Source: DAOTXR01 sp034435375 | GTDB taxonomy: Bacteria > Chloroflexota > Anaerolineae > Aggregatilineales > UBA3940 | Assembly (NCBI GenBank): GCA_034435375.1 | Contig: DAOTXR010000005.1 | Span: forward strand, 62,001 to 126,000 | Direction: 5' to 3' | DNA: 64,000 nucleotides | Shown here: in pieces, positions 26,162 to 34,566 of the stretch | How the letters are laid out: every line of letters starts with the position of its first letter | Position numbering within the stretch: the stretch's first letter is position 1 | The notes under the pieces: model-generated | Seen by the model: only the letters and a program-made list of their open reading frames with translations | Told to the model about the DNA's origin: nothing | Databases searched by the model: none | Program-made: the position numbers and the translations under genes

Positions 26162-26961
26162 TATCCCTTCCCGTTGGTCATCATCAAGATCGCGCCAAAC
26201 CGCCCAGTGCGGCCCGCCTCGGCCCGGTGGGAGTAGAATTCATGGGAATGACAGCGCGTGCACAGCCGCGCCACCTCGACAAACTGCACACCTGCTGAAC
26301 GGAGTGCATATTCAGTGGCCTTCCAGAGATCGAGATAGGCGCCACGCCCATTGTTAGGTGGCACGATCAGATCGTCGGCCTCTGGGAAGACCTCGCGCAT
26401 CTGGGCGATGACCTCCGGGCCGACTTCGTAGCAGCACGGACCAATCGAGGGGCCGATCCCAGCCACGATGTCCTGCGGCTGACTGCCATAGACCTCGTGC
26501 ATGGCACGGATGGTGGCAGGGCCAATCCCGGCTAGGGTGCCGCGCCAGCCAGCATGCGCCATACCGATCACGTGACGTACTGGATCAACAAGCATGATAG
26601 GCACGCAGTCAGCATAACGCATGATCAGCGGCAGGTCGTTCTCCGCCGTGATGATGCCATCTGCCTGGGGTGGCGGCCAACTCTGGGCCTGATCGCGCCG
26701 GGCTACCAGCACTTCCGCGCCATGAACCTGCCAGGTGGTGCGGAAACTGGTATCTTCCGCTCCGATCACCCCGGCGATGCGCTCATGGTTGACGCGCACC
26801 CGATCCGGGTCATCACCTACCGTCGATCCTACGTTGAGCGAGTCGTAGGGGGGCAGGCTGACACCACCTCGGCGGGTGAACACTCCATGAGTCACTCCGC
26901 CGAGCTGGCTGACACTCTTAAAGTGGTAATAGACAAGGCCATTATACCTGACACGTTCCAT
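26161..26961 (-). CDS. pgeF: Peptidoglycan editing factor PgeF (YfiH/LACC1 family)
   Basis: A 266-residue multicopper-polyphenol-oxidoreductase-fold protein. It has GVFTRRGGVSLPPYDSLNVG, then TTWQVHGAEV (metal His), LIMRYADCVPIMLVDP (Cys) and GMAHAGWRGTLAGI (His), then GIGPSIGPCCYEVGPEV. In E. coli the protein removes wrongly added L-Ser from the peptidoglycan precursor. The ATG at 26961 has no ribosome site but follows a strong promoter by only 7 nt, suggesting a leaderless mRNA; an upstream extension to 26997 would begin inside that promoter. YggS follows directly. Confidence 0.92.
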   Translation of the reverse strand: MERVRYNGLVYYHFKSVSQLGGVTHGVFTRRGGVSLPPYDSLNVGSTVGDDPDRVRVNHERIAGVIGAEDTSFRTTWQVHGAEVLVARRDQAQSWPPPQADGIITAENDLPLIMRYADCVPIMLVDPVRHVIGMAHAGWRGTLAGIGPATIRAMHEVYGSQPQDIVAGIGPSIGPCCYEVGPEVIAQMREVFPEADDLIVPPNNGRGAYLDLWKATEYALRSAGVQFVEVARLCTRCHSHEFYSHRAEAGRTGRFGAILMMTNGKG

Positions 26962-26968
26962 GCACAGA

Positions 26969-26997
26969 AGTTTACTGACTGATCCCAAAAGCGTCAA
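26969..26997 (-). promoter_or_regulatory. Strong sigma70-like promoter for pgeF (leaderless)
   Basis: On the minus strand TTGACG, a 17-nt spacer and TAAACT, then 7 nt to the ATG at 26961. Both boxes and the spacing are good, so the transcript should begin at or next to the start codon. Confidence 0.65.
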
Positions 26998-27103
26998 TAG
27001 TAGAGGTAGGCTGGGAGATTAAGAAGTGAAATGGCTGAAAACAGAGATAGATCGTCGAGACTGATCCAGCCCTGTGGGCTGGCATCGCCGAGCCGTATAT
27101 GCA

Positions 27104-27109
27104 TATAAT
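27104..27109 (+). promoter_or_regulatory. Candidate -10 box for the histidine kinase operon
   Basis: A perfect TATAAT lies 27 nt before the ATG at 27137. The -35 region (around 27079-27086) is poor, so an activator may be involved. Confidence 0.4.
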
Positions 27110-27136
27110 TGAACACAGGGATGGGGTAGAACTCAC

Positions 27137-29368
27137 ATGGCGCATGCACCTGATCGGCACGAAGATCGGCTAGCACAACTCAGCTTACTGTACAATCTGG
27201 GGCAGTCCCTCAGTGCCGTGCTCGATCTGCCAGAGCTGCTAGCTCAGGTTGTAGAGGCGGCCATCACTCTAACCCAGGCCGACGAGGGCATCATTGCCCT
27301 GGTGGACCCTGAGACCGCCGAGATCACCGTACAGGCCAGCCATGAGGCAGGGGTCAGCGCCCCCCACTTGCCCGGCAGGGCGGTCGAAGACCCTCTAGCG
27401 GGAGCAGTCATTCTCTCCGGCGAGCCATTGCTGATCACAGCCGGCGATCGAACTTCAGTGTTTGGCCTCGCGCCGCCCGACCAACCCTCCATCTATGTTC
27501 CGCTGATCAACAAAGGCACGCCCAGCGGTGTGCTGCGGGTACGCAACAGACCGGGCGGAGAGTCCTTTCCGCCCCAGTATGTGGAAATGCTGGCTGGGCT
27601 GGCTGGCTATGCAACGATCGCCATTGAAAACGCACGGCTCTATCAGCAGGCTGTTGAGCGCAATCTGGAACTCAGCTTGCTGGTTGAATCCTCAAATGCC
27701 ATCTCATCCTCGCTGGAGTTGGGCCGCGTGCTGAACGCCATTGCACGCCACATGATGCGTGGGCTGGATGCTCACTGGTGCATTATCACTGAATGGACAC
27801 CAGAACGCACTCACAGCCGCAAACTGGCCGAGTATCGCCTGGCATTGTGGCCACCAGCCACAGGCACCCATTTCAGTCTGGAGACCATGCCGTGCCACCA
27901 ACGGCTGCTGGCCCAGCGCCAGCCCTTGGCGATACAGGCCAGCTACGACACGGCATCGCCTGAAGAACGCGCCTGCCTCACAGCGCTGTCTTGCCAACGG
28001 ATGATGGTGCTGCCTTTACAGGTCAAAGGAAGTATCATCGGGCTGGCCGAAGTCTCGTGCCTAGACACCCCAACACCTTTCACACCCTCCCAGGTTGGTC
28101 ACAGCCTACGTGTAGCGCTGGAGATGGCCTCGCTGCTCGACAAGCAGCCTCTTGAGACCCGCCGTGCCAGCCTTTTCGACTCGGCTCGCAGGCTTCTGAG
28201 CACTGCTAATGCCGACTGGTGCACCATCTATCTGTTGGACTCAACTACCAACTCTCTGGTGCGGGTGCTGGCCTACGGCGCTGGCATCTGGCCAGAGGCC
28301 ACCGGACCTGAGATTGAGATCAGCACGCTGCCGACTCTGGGTGTGGTGCTGCGCGAGCAGCGTATTGCTGTCCTGCGCAGCGCCGATCCCGATCTTCCTC
28401 CAGAAGAGCGCTCGCTGTTTGAAACCACCGGGCCAAGTGCTATGCTGGCCCTGCCACTGACCTTCAAGGGCGACACCAAGGGACTTGCCCAACTCTACAA
28501 CCTGGACCCTAACCGCGAGTTCTCCTCACGCGAGATGGGCCTGGCCCGCGCCCTGGCCAGCCAGGCTGCTGTCGCGCTCGAGAACGCGCGTTTGGTTCGT
28601 GACCTCCAGCAGAGCCTGGCTAAACAGAAAGTCATGCAAGGTCAGCTCGTGCGCGCGGCACGCCTATCGGCCCTGGGCGAGCTGTCCGCCGTGGTAGCCC
28701 ACCAGATCAACAATCCCCTTACCACCATTCTGGGCGACGCTGAGATTCTGGTCCAGGACCTGCCCGCCGACGACCTCAATCGCGAGTCGGCCATGGCTAT
28801 CCTGCGGGCAGGCCAGCGAGCCAAGAAGGTCGTCGAACGCATGTTGATCATGACGCGGGTAGAGGTCGAAACTCAGCCACAGAACATCAATCGCACCATC
28901 GAGGAGACCCTCGATCTGGTTGGCCCACAGATTGCTCAGCAACAAATTCGGCTGGTGGTGGACCTGGATTCCAACATCCCTCCCATTCAAGCCATTCCTG
29001 GTCAGTTGGAAGACGTGTGGATGAACCTATTGCTCAACGCAAGCGACGCTATACTGCAGAAGAATGCAGGCGATGGTTGCATCTCTGTGCAGTCGCGCCT
29101 GATCGACGGTGGAAGGACCATCGAGGTTCAGATTGAAGACAATGGGATCGGCATTCCCGAGGATCAGATCGATCAGCTGTTCGACCCATTTTACACCACC
29201 AAACCGCGCGGCAAGGGCACCGGTCTGGGGTTATATGTCTGCCGCCAGGCTGTAATGGACCTGCACGGTGAGATTGCCCTCGACAGCGTTTCTGGCAGAG
29301 GCACTCGTGTCACGGTCAGGCTTCCCACCATAGTACCGTCAAAGGAATCGTCATGGCACACATCTTGA
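27137..29368 (+). CDS. GAF-domain sensor histidine kinase
   Basis: A 743-residue cytoplasmic kinase with no membrane segment. Three GAF-like domains (~12-175, ~185-340, ~350-490) carry sensing. A HisKA domain follows with the phosphorylated His522 in VAHQINNPLTTILGD. The HATPase domain has its N box (DVWMNLLLNASDAI, ~630), DNGIGIPEDQI (~668), an FDPFYTTKPRG F box and GKGTGLGLYVCRQAV. The residue after His522 is Gln, where most such kinases have Glu. The gene overlaps the response regulator by 16 nt, so they form one two-component pair. The signal is unknown; GAF domains in soluble kinases often bind small ligands, haem or redox signals. Confidence 0.9.
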   Translation: MAHAPDRHEDRLAQLSLLYNLGQSLSAVLDLPELLAQVVEAAITLTQADEGIIALVDPETAEITVQASHEAGVSAPHLPGRAVEDPLAGAVILSGEPLLITAGDRTSVFGLAPPDQPSIYVPLINKGTPSGVLRVRNRPGGESFPPQYVEMLAGLAGYATIAIENARLYQQAVERNLELSLLVESSNAISSSLELGRVLNAIARHMMRGLDAHWCIITEWTPERTHSRKLAEYRLALWPPATGTHFSLETMPCHQRLLAQRQPLAIQASYDTASPEERACLTALSCQRMMVLPLQVKGSIIGLAEVSCLDTPTPFTPSQVGHSLRVALEMASLLDKQPLETRRASLFDSARRLLSTANADWCTIYLLDSTTNSLVRVLAYGAGIWPEATGPEIEISTLPTLGVVLREQRIAVLRSADPDLPPEERSLFETTGPSAMLALPLTFKGDTKGLAQLYNLDPNREFSSREMGLARALASQAAVALENARLVRDLQQSLAKQKVMQGQLVRAARLSALGELSAVVAHQINNPLTTILGDAEILVQDLPADDLNRESAMAILRAGQRAKKVVERMLIMTRVEVETQPQNINRTIEETLDLVGPQIAQQQIRLVVDLDSNIPPIQAIPGQLEDVWMNLLLNASDAILQKNAGDGCISVQSRLIDGGRTIEVQIEDNGIGIPEDQIDQLFDPFYTTKPRGKGTGLGLYVCRQAVMDLHGEIALDSVSGRGTRVTVRLPTIVPSKESSWHTS

Positions 29369-30045
29369 TCGTGGATGACGACACCGAAGTCCTGGGCACC
29401 GTGTGGCGCGCGCTCAGCCGTGAAGGGCACGACGTCATGTTGGCCGAGTCCGCCGCACAGGCCCGCGAGCGCATCCGGCAGCGCCGCCCCGATCTGATTC
29501 TCCTGGACATCATGATGCCACAGGAGGATGGGCTGGAACTCTGCCAGCACTTGCGCCAGGAAAAGGGCACTGACACTATCCCCATCCTGTTTCTCAGCGC
29601 ACGCTGGCGCACTGAGGACATTGTACGCGGGCTGGATGCCGGTGGCGATGACTATCTCACCAAACCCTTCGAACTGAACGAGCTAAATGCGCGGGTGCGG
29701 GCAATGCTGCGACGCATCCCACCTGCCGAAGGCTCCTCATCGCACGTCACAGTGGGTGACCTGACGCTCAACACCCGCACATTTCAGGTCTCGACGCCCC
29801 AGGTCACGAATGTACAACTCACCTCAACTGAGTTTCGGCTGCTGCATTTCCTGATGAAGACGCCTAATCAGGCTCATTCTGTGCACGAGCTGCTCGACGA
29901 GGTGTGGGAATACCCGCGCGGCACAGGCGATCCCGACCTGGTGCGGGCACATATTCGCAACCTGCGAGCTAAGATCGAGCCAGACAGCAGCAATCCAATC
30001 TACATCCACACCATCCATGGCGTGGGCTACATGGTCAAGAGTTGA
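29353..30045 (+). CDS. OmpR-family response regulator
   Basis: A 230-residue protein. The receiver domain (~1-120) has the acidic pair Asp9-Asp10, phosphorylation site Asp52 (LILLDIMMP), a Ser at 82 in the LSAR stretch and Lys104 in YLTKPF. A winged-helix DNA-binding domain (~130-230) ends in VRAHIRNLRAKIEPDS...IYIHTIHGVGYMVKS. It begins inside the kinase gene with an AAGGA ribosome site, which ensures paired synthesis. It is likely phosphorylated by that kinase and acts as a transcription factor. Its targets are not evident. Confidence 0.92.
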   Translation: MAHILIVDDDTEVLGTVWRALSREGHDVMLAESAAQARERIRQRRPDLILLDIMMPQEDGLELCQHLRQEKGTDTIPILFLSARWRTEDIVRGLDAGGDDYLTKPFELNELNARVRAMLRRIPPAEGSSSHVTVGDLTLNTRTFQVSTPQVTNVQLTSTEFRLLHFLMKTPNQAHSVHELLDEVWEYPRGTGDPDLVRAHIRNLRAKIEPDSSNPIYIHTIHGVGYMVKS

Positions 30046-30047
30046 GG

Positions 30048-30075
30048 GTTTGGCCACAAGTACATCAGGCCAAAC
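30048..30075. repeat. Perfect 8-bp inverted repeat after the response regulator
   Basis: GTTTGGCC and GGCCAAAC flank a 12-nt spacer right after the stop codon at 30045. There is no T-run. It could be a weak terminator or a binding site upstream of the acetyltransferase gene. Confidence 0.5.
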
Positions 30076-30114
30076 TACCTAACGCACGGGACAAGCGCAC
30101 CAAGAGAGAATGCT

Positions 30115-30690
30115 GTGATCGATCGGCAGACTGCACTGTCTGACTTCACTGTCACGTTGAATGTCATCATCCGCCCTGCCACCCCTGACGACCTACCAGG
30201 CCTGGAGTGGTTCGGGCAGTTCTGGCGCTACCGGAACCTGTTTCGCCACACCTATGAGGAGCAGAAGGCAGGTCGTCGCCTGATGCTGGTGGCGGATTTG
30301 AATGGCTTCCCGGTCGGGCGGTTATTTGTCCAGATTGGTCCGGCTAACCCCCTGTATGCTGATGGATGGAGTCGCGGCTACCTCTACTCGCTACACGTGA
30401 TGACCCCACTGCATGGTCAAGGAATCGGCACGCAGCTGATCCGAACCGCCGAGCATCTACTCACCGAGCACGGCTACACGTGGGCAACCATTGCCGCAGC
30501 CAAAGACAATCCACGCGCTCGTCGCCTTTACAACAGGTTAGGCTATGTTTGCTTCCACGAAGACCCCGGCGAATGGTCCTACATAGACCCTGACGGTGTC
30601 AAGCATCAGATCGTCGAGCCGTGTTGGGTGTTCGAAAAACGCCTGACAGAAGAGAGCACAGAAGCCAGCCATGGCGATCCTAAGCCGTAA
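30115..30690 (+). CDS. GNAT family N-acetyltransferase
   Basis: A 191-residue protein starting at a GTG preceded by GAGAGA. The GNAT fold is visible as VIIRPATPDDLPGLEWF, a central GYLYSLHVMTPLHGQGIGTQLIRTAEHLL (the QGIGT acetyl-CoA pyrophosphate loop), then ATIAAAKDNPRARRLYNRLGYV. The C-terminus has an HxEDPGEWSYID type segment and a hydrophilic tail. It transfers an acetyl group from acetyl-CoA to an amine; the substrate cannot be told. It may be read through from the two-component genes, with a 69-nt gap that includes an inverted repeat. Confidence 0.88.
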   Translation: MIDRQTALSDFTVTLNVIIRPATPDDLPGLEWFGQFWRYRNLFRHTYEEQKAGRRLMLVADLNGFPVGRLFVQIGPANPLYADGWSRGYLYSLHVMTPLHGQGIGTQLIRTAEHLLTEHGYTWATIAAAKDNPRARRLYNRLGYVCFHEDPGEWSYIDPDGVKHQIVEPCWVFEKRLTEESTEASHGDPKP

Positions 30691-30800
30691 ACGTCCCCCA
30701 AAGCTCTTTCGACCAGCCATTGATGAAGAGACCAAACAGATCAACGCAGGAGCAGCTCCAAAGCTGCTTCTGCGACATGTAACCTCTCCTCGACCTCTCC

Positions 30801-31661
30801 TTAGCTGGGCGCAAACAGCGGCTCGTAAGCTGCTGCCGATTGGACAAGCGCTCGCTGCTCATCCTCACTCAGCGGGCGGAAATTTTCCGCAGCAGCCAGC
30901 GCCAGCGGCAGCAGACTCAGGTCACCGGGCTGCGCGAAAGCCGTCACCGGCTGTGACAGCACGAATCGCACCGCTTGTTCGATCATCTCAGGCGTGTCAA
31001 AGGGCCGGTACCAGGTGGTATGCGTGTGAGGTCCTTCAGACCACGGCCCGCGTGCGGCTGTTTTAATGATCATCAAGCCCACATCACGTGCTCTGGCCAC
31101 TTCCAGCAACCGCTCGAAACTCGCCCGCCAGGCCGGGTCGGCCCACTGTACGAAGTTGAGCGGCGTCATTACGGTGTCAAAGTCAAAACGCTCTAGCGCA
31201 GCCGCATGGACCTCGGCGGCACGGTAGCCGTGGCCAGTGATGCCCAAGAAGCGGACCAGCCCCCTGTCACGCGCCTCAACCAGCGCCTCGATAGCTCCAC
31301 CGGGGCGAAGAGCCTGCTCAAGTTCTTCCATCTCTCCGACTGCATGAAGTTGGTAGAGGTCAAAGTCCTTCACATGCAGTTTTTCGAACGACCGATGCAA
31401 TTCCTGCCAGGCCCCGTCGCGGGTGCGCTCCAACGTCTTGCATCCCAGAAACACCTCTGAGCGATGATCGGCCAGCCATGGTCCGATCAACTCTTCAGCT
31501 TTACCATAGGACGGCGCTACGTCAAAGTGATTCACGCCATGCGACCGCACGAGCTCAATGGCGGCGCTGGCATCCTGTGGTGTGGCATCATACAACGCCG
31601 CACCGCCGAAGATCATGACGGTGCTCATGTGGTTTGTCCGACCCAACCGACGTTTCTCCAT
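30801..31661 (-). CDS. Aldo/keto reductase family oxidoreductase
   Basis: A 286-residue protein with a GGAGG site before the ATG. The catalytic tetrad is complete: Asp47 and Tyr52 in NHFDVAPSYGKAEELIG, Lys75 in FLGCKTLER and His106 in DLYQLHAVGE. The later GHG and FNFVQW segments and PVTAFAQPGDLSLLPLAL near the end are usual for the family. It reduces carbonyl compounds with NAD(P)H. The substrate is unknown; the nearest relatives are probably the YdhF/Tas-like general group. It is transcribed alone, with convergent acetyltransferase and a separate deacetylase gene upstream. Confidence 0.9.
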   Translation of the reverse strand: MEKRRLGRTNHMSTVMIFGGAALYDATPQDASAAIELVRSHGVNHFDVAPSYGKAEELIGPWLADHRSEVFLGCKTLERTRDGAWQELHRSFEKLHVKDFDLYQLHAVGEMEELEQALRPGGAIEALVEARDRGLVRFLGITGHGYRAAEVHAAALERFDFDTVMTPLNFVQWADPAWRASFERLLEVARARDVGLMIIKTAARGPWSEGPHTHTTWYRPFDTPEMIEQAVRFVLSQPVTAFAQPGDLSLLPLALAAAENFRPLSEDEQRALVQSAAAYEPLFAPS

Positions 31662-31714
31662 CGCTGTACCTCCTCCGAATGCCTAGTGCCTCCCAGCAGC
31701 CTGAGGGCCACCCC

Positions 31715-32629
31715 TTATTCGTCCGCGATAAGCTGCATCTGGGAGAGCGTCACCATCGCGATCCCGCGTCTCCGGCACTCCTCAACGTAACGCTCGATCC
31801 AGTATTGGTCCTGCCACCGGATGTGGAACAGTGCAATATCGCCATTCTGAACAGCCTTGGAGTGCTGCATGCCGTAGATGTGCCCAATATAGTTGACGTG
31901 GCTGGGATTGATCGACCACAGCACCCACGTCACCCCAAAGTCCTCAGCAGCCTCGGCGAACATGTCGCGGCTGCCGCCATACTCACCGAAAGTCGATCGC
32001 GCCCACCGCACCCGAAAGGTTGGATCTCCAACTGCCTCGCCCACGATTCGGTTGAACTCAGTCAGCTCGGCGGCCAGTTGCTCAGGCGTCATCAGGTCGA
32101 GCCGATCGTGGTGCAGCGAATGGAAGCCGATCTCGTGCCCCGCGTCAAGCCAGCGCTGCCAGAGACCGGGATAGAGCGCCTCGATGGCCGCCACACGGCT
32201 CCCAATGGGAAACATTGTCACCTTGACATCAGGATTTTCTTCCAGGTATTCGATCAACCAGTAGGTGATGACCTCGGTGTCCAGGAAGTCATCAATTGTG
32301 ATAGCCACCTGTGACCGGCTCGGATCGCCGCGTTCAGTAAAGGCGATCCCGCCGTTGGGGTCAGATGCCAGCGTGGCTGTCGGGAGGCTGGTGGGCATCG
32401 GAGACGGGGTGGGGATCGCAGTGGGTGAAGGGAGAGAAGTAGCCAACGCAGGGGGATCGACACGCCGCGACTCGTCCTCCAGCTCAGGGGTCTGCGCCGT
32501 TACAGCAGAGGCAGGCACCGGTTTACCGGCACAGGCAGCCAGCCCCAAGACGGCAATCAGCAGGGCACCACCAGTCAGAGGGTAACGCATGGCGTCCCGA
32601 ATCACCCCAAAGAGCAGCACCCTTTTCAT
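31715..32629 (-). CDS. NodB-type polysaccharide deacetylase lipoprotein
   Basis: A 304-residue protein. ATG 32629 overlaps the upstream TGA (ATGA); an internal ATG at 32590 would give a compact lipoprotein signal and may be the real start. The lipobox is LGLAAC (Cys33 from the longer start). A Pro/Thr/Ser-rich linker follows, then the NodB fold with VAITIDDFLD (motif 1 Asp-Asp), EIGFHSLHHDRLDLM (metal-binding HSxxH), and RVRWARSTFGEYGG. It likely removes acetyl groups from a polysaccharide or peptidoglycan sugar at the cell surface. The neighbouring solute-binding lipoprotein and RmlB gene suggest a surface glycan role. Confidence 0.85.
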   Translation of the reverse strand: MKRVLLFGVIRDAMRYPLTGGALLIAVLGLAACAGKPVPASAVTAQTPELEDESRRVDPPALATSLPSPTAIPTPSPMPTSLPTATLASDPNGGIAFTERGDPSRSQVAITIDDFLDTEVITYWLIEYLEENPDVKVTMFPIGSRVAAIEALYPGLWQRWLDAGHEIGFHSLHHDRLDLMTPEQLAAELTEFNRIVGEAVGDPTFRVRWARSTFGEYGGSRDMFAEAAEDFGVTWVLWSINPSHVNYIGHIYGMQHSKAVQNGDIALFHIRWQDQYWIERYVEECRRRGIAMVTLSQMQLIADE

Positions 32630-34560
32630 GGCTGGCATTTCCCACTCTCGTCAAACCACCACGCGGCAACGTTCCACGTCAGCGGATCGTAGGGACCAGG
32701 TTCGAGGCCGCACACATAGGGCGCACTGGCGGCCATGAGAGGGCGCTGAAGCAAGGGGAGCACTGGCACCTCGGCGGCAAAGAGGGTCTGATGTTGGGCG
32801 TAAACAGGCTGGCGCTGACTGAGATCCAGCGCGTCGGCAGCGGCAGATACAACGAGAATGTCGGCCACTTCGTTGCACCACCCGGCGAAGTTCTGCCCCT
32901 GATAGTCATTCGCCAGCGACGGCATATTGTTGTACGCCAGCCGCTCGACCATCTGTTCAGGTTTGAGGAAGCGATCCTCCAGCTCCCAGCGATGCACCAG
33001 CGCCAACGTTTGAGGATGCCGGAACACCTCAGCGCCAACCCACTGGCTGACGCCGCCCGGATCGGGCCGAACGAAAGCAGCCAGCAGGGCCAAGTCAAAC
33101 TCACGCTGCACCAACGGTCCCTCACGGCTGAACAGCGTTTCCGGCGGGATCCGCTGTACATTGACGGTGATACCTATCTGCCGGAGGTCCTGCACCAACC
33201 GATCGGCGATGTGCGCCCGCAGTGTGTCGCCATCTGGGACGATGAGCGTCACAAGCAGCGGTACTCCCTCGTCAATGGACCATCCGCCGCGCTGGCAGCT
33301 ATACTCTCCCCCTTCCCCATGATACTCGCGCGTGCCATCGCCGTCTTCGTCACGCCAGCCCGCCTCATCGAGCAGCCGTCCAGCCGCTTCCAGATCAAGG
33401 GAGTACTCTATCAGGTCATCTGGGCTGGGATGCGCCCAGTGATCAGCAGGCAGCCAGCTATCCATCACCGGCGTCATTCCACCCCACAGCGCCTGAGCCA
33501 GGGTCCCTCGGTCGAAAGCGTAGGCCACGGCTTGTCGCACGCGCACATCGGCAAAGACCGGCGCACGTCCCGTGTCACCCGTGTAGGTGTTGAAAATTAC
33601 TTGATCGTAAAGTGGACCAGCCAGCGTGTAGATCGATAGCGCACTGCTTCCCTCTCCGTCCGTCTGTTGATCCGGCGCCGATCTAACATCTAGCGCCACA
33701 TCACACCCACCATTGGTTAGCTCCGTCCACACCTGGGCCGGGTCATCGACCACCCGGATGGTCACGCGCGGGATTAGAGACTCCCCCTTTGCATAATACG
33801 GATTGGCCTCGAAGCGTAGGGAACCATTTTCCGCTGCCTCTGTAAAGACGTAAGGCCCCAGCGATGGTGTGAGCAGGTCAAGCAGACTCGACTCAGACAG
33901 CTCGACTTGATCGAGAAGATCGCCAAGCACATGCACAGGCAGCGGAGGTTGCGACGGCACGTAGGGATACTCAGCATCTCCAGCAGCGGTTACTCCCAAA
34001 ACCAGCGCCTCCTGCTGCTGCGCACTGATCACCTCAAAAGCCGGGGCATAAGGCGAGCCTGGCAGAGCCAACCCTTGCAGCGCCTCGTGGGCATCAAACG
34101 GGGTACCGTCCGACCATACCAACCCATCCCGGTAGCGAAGCGTGACAGTCAATGTGCCATCCTCATTGCGGCGCAATGTGCCATCTTCCGTATTCGGCAG
34201 GGAGGTCAACAAGTCCGTGCCAGCCACATAATCGCTGCCAAACACTGCTGCCTGTGGCGATACAAGGCGCAAGATCGCCTCGGCAGCCGGATCGCCGGAG
34301 CCGGGACGCAGGTCCGGCGCGTGTCCCACACACAGGACCAGCTCCTGCCGGGGAACGGGTGTAGCTGTGGCAGACGGCTCGGTAGGCCCCTGTGTAACCT
34401 CAACCGGCGGCGTAGAGGCGCCGCCCGTCCTGGCGCTGCACCCGGCCAATATCAGCCCAACTATCAGCCCGGCCAGAACGACCACAGGCAGGGTCTCTCG
34501 GCGAGATTCTCCTATCAGGCATGTCATGTCCCTGCCTGTGCATTTCGCTACATCAGTCAT
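32626..34560 (-). CDS. Peptide-type ABC transporter substrate-binding lipoprotein (SBP_bac_5)
   Basis: A 644-residue lipoprotein with a signal ending in LILAGC (Cys41). A Thr/Pro-rich linker follows, then the family 5 binding fold: GTLTVTLRYRDGLVWSDGTPFDAHEA, later a GPYVFTEAAENGSLRFEANPYY segment, and VRQAVAYAFDRGTLAQALWG. These are standard for oligopeptide/dipeptide binding proteins (OppA/DppA type). No ATPase or permease gene is nearby, so it is an orphan that may serve a distant transporter or have a sensing role. It starts 6 nt after the RmlB stop, with a GGCGG box, and is coupled to the deacetylase by ATGA. Confidence 0.85.
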   Translation of the reverse strand: MTDVAKCTGRDMTCLIGESRRETLPVVVLAGLIVGLILAGCSARTGGASTPPVEVTQGPTEPSATATPVPRQELVLCVGHAPDLRPGSGDPAAEAILRLVSPQAAVFGSDYVAGTDLLTSLPNTEDGTLRRNEDGTLTVTLRYRDGLVWSDGTPFDAHEALQGLALPGSPYAPAFEVISAQQQEALVLGVTAAGDAEYPYVPSQPPLPVHVLGDLLDQVELSESSLLDLLTPSLGPYVFTEAAENGSLRFEANPYYAKGESLIPRVTIRVVDDPAQVWTELTNGGCDVALDVRSAPDQQTDGEGSSALSIYTLAGPLYDQVIFNTYTGDTGRAPVFADVRVRQAVAYAFDRGTLAQALWGGMTPVMDSWLPADHWAHPSPDDLIEYSLDLEAAGRLLDEAGWRDEDGDGTREYHGEGGEYSCQRGGWSIDEGVPLLVTLIVPDGDTLRAHIADRLVQDLRQIGITVNVQRIPPETLFSREGPLVQREFDLALLAAFVRPDPGGVSQWVGAEVFRHPQTLALVHRWELEDRFLKPEQMVERLAYNNMPSLANDYQGQNFAGWCNEVADILVVSAAADALDLSQRQPVYAQHQTLFAAEVPVLPLLQRPLMAASAPYVCGLEPGPYDPLTWNVAAWWFDESGKCQP

Positions 34561-34566
34561 GGCATT

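Noticed and set aside
30671..31066. Plus-strand open frame after the acetyltransferase gene
   Set aside because: Most of it is antisense to the aldo/keto reductase gene, whose motifs are complete, and the part before 30801 has no ribosome site or recognisable domain.
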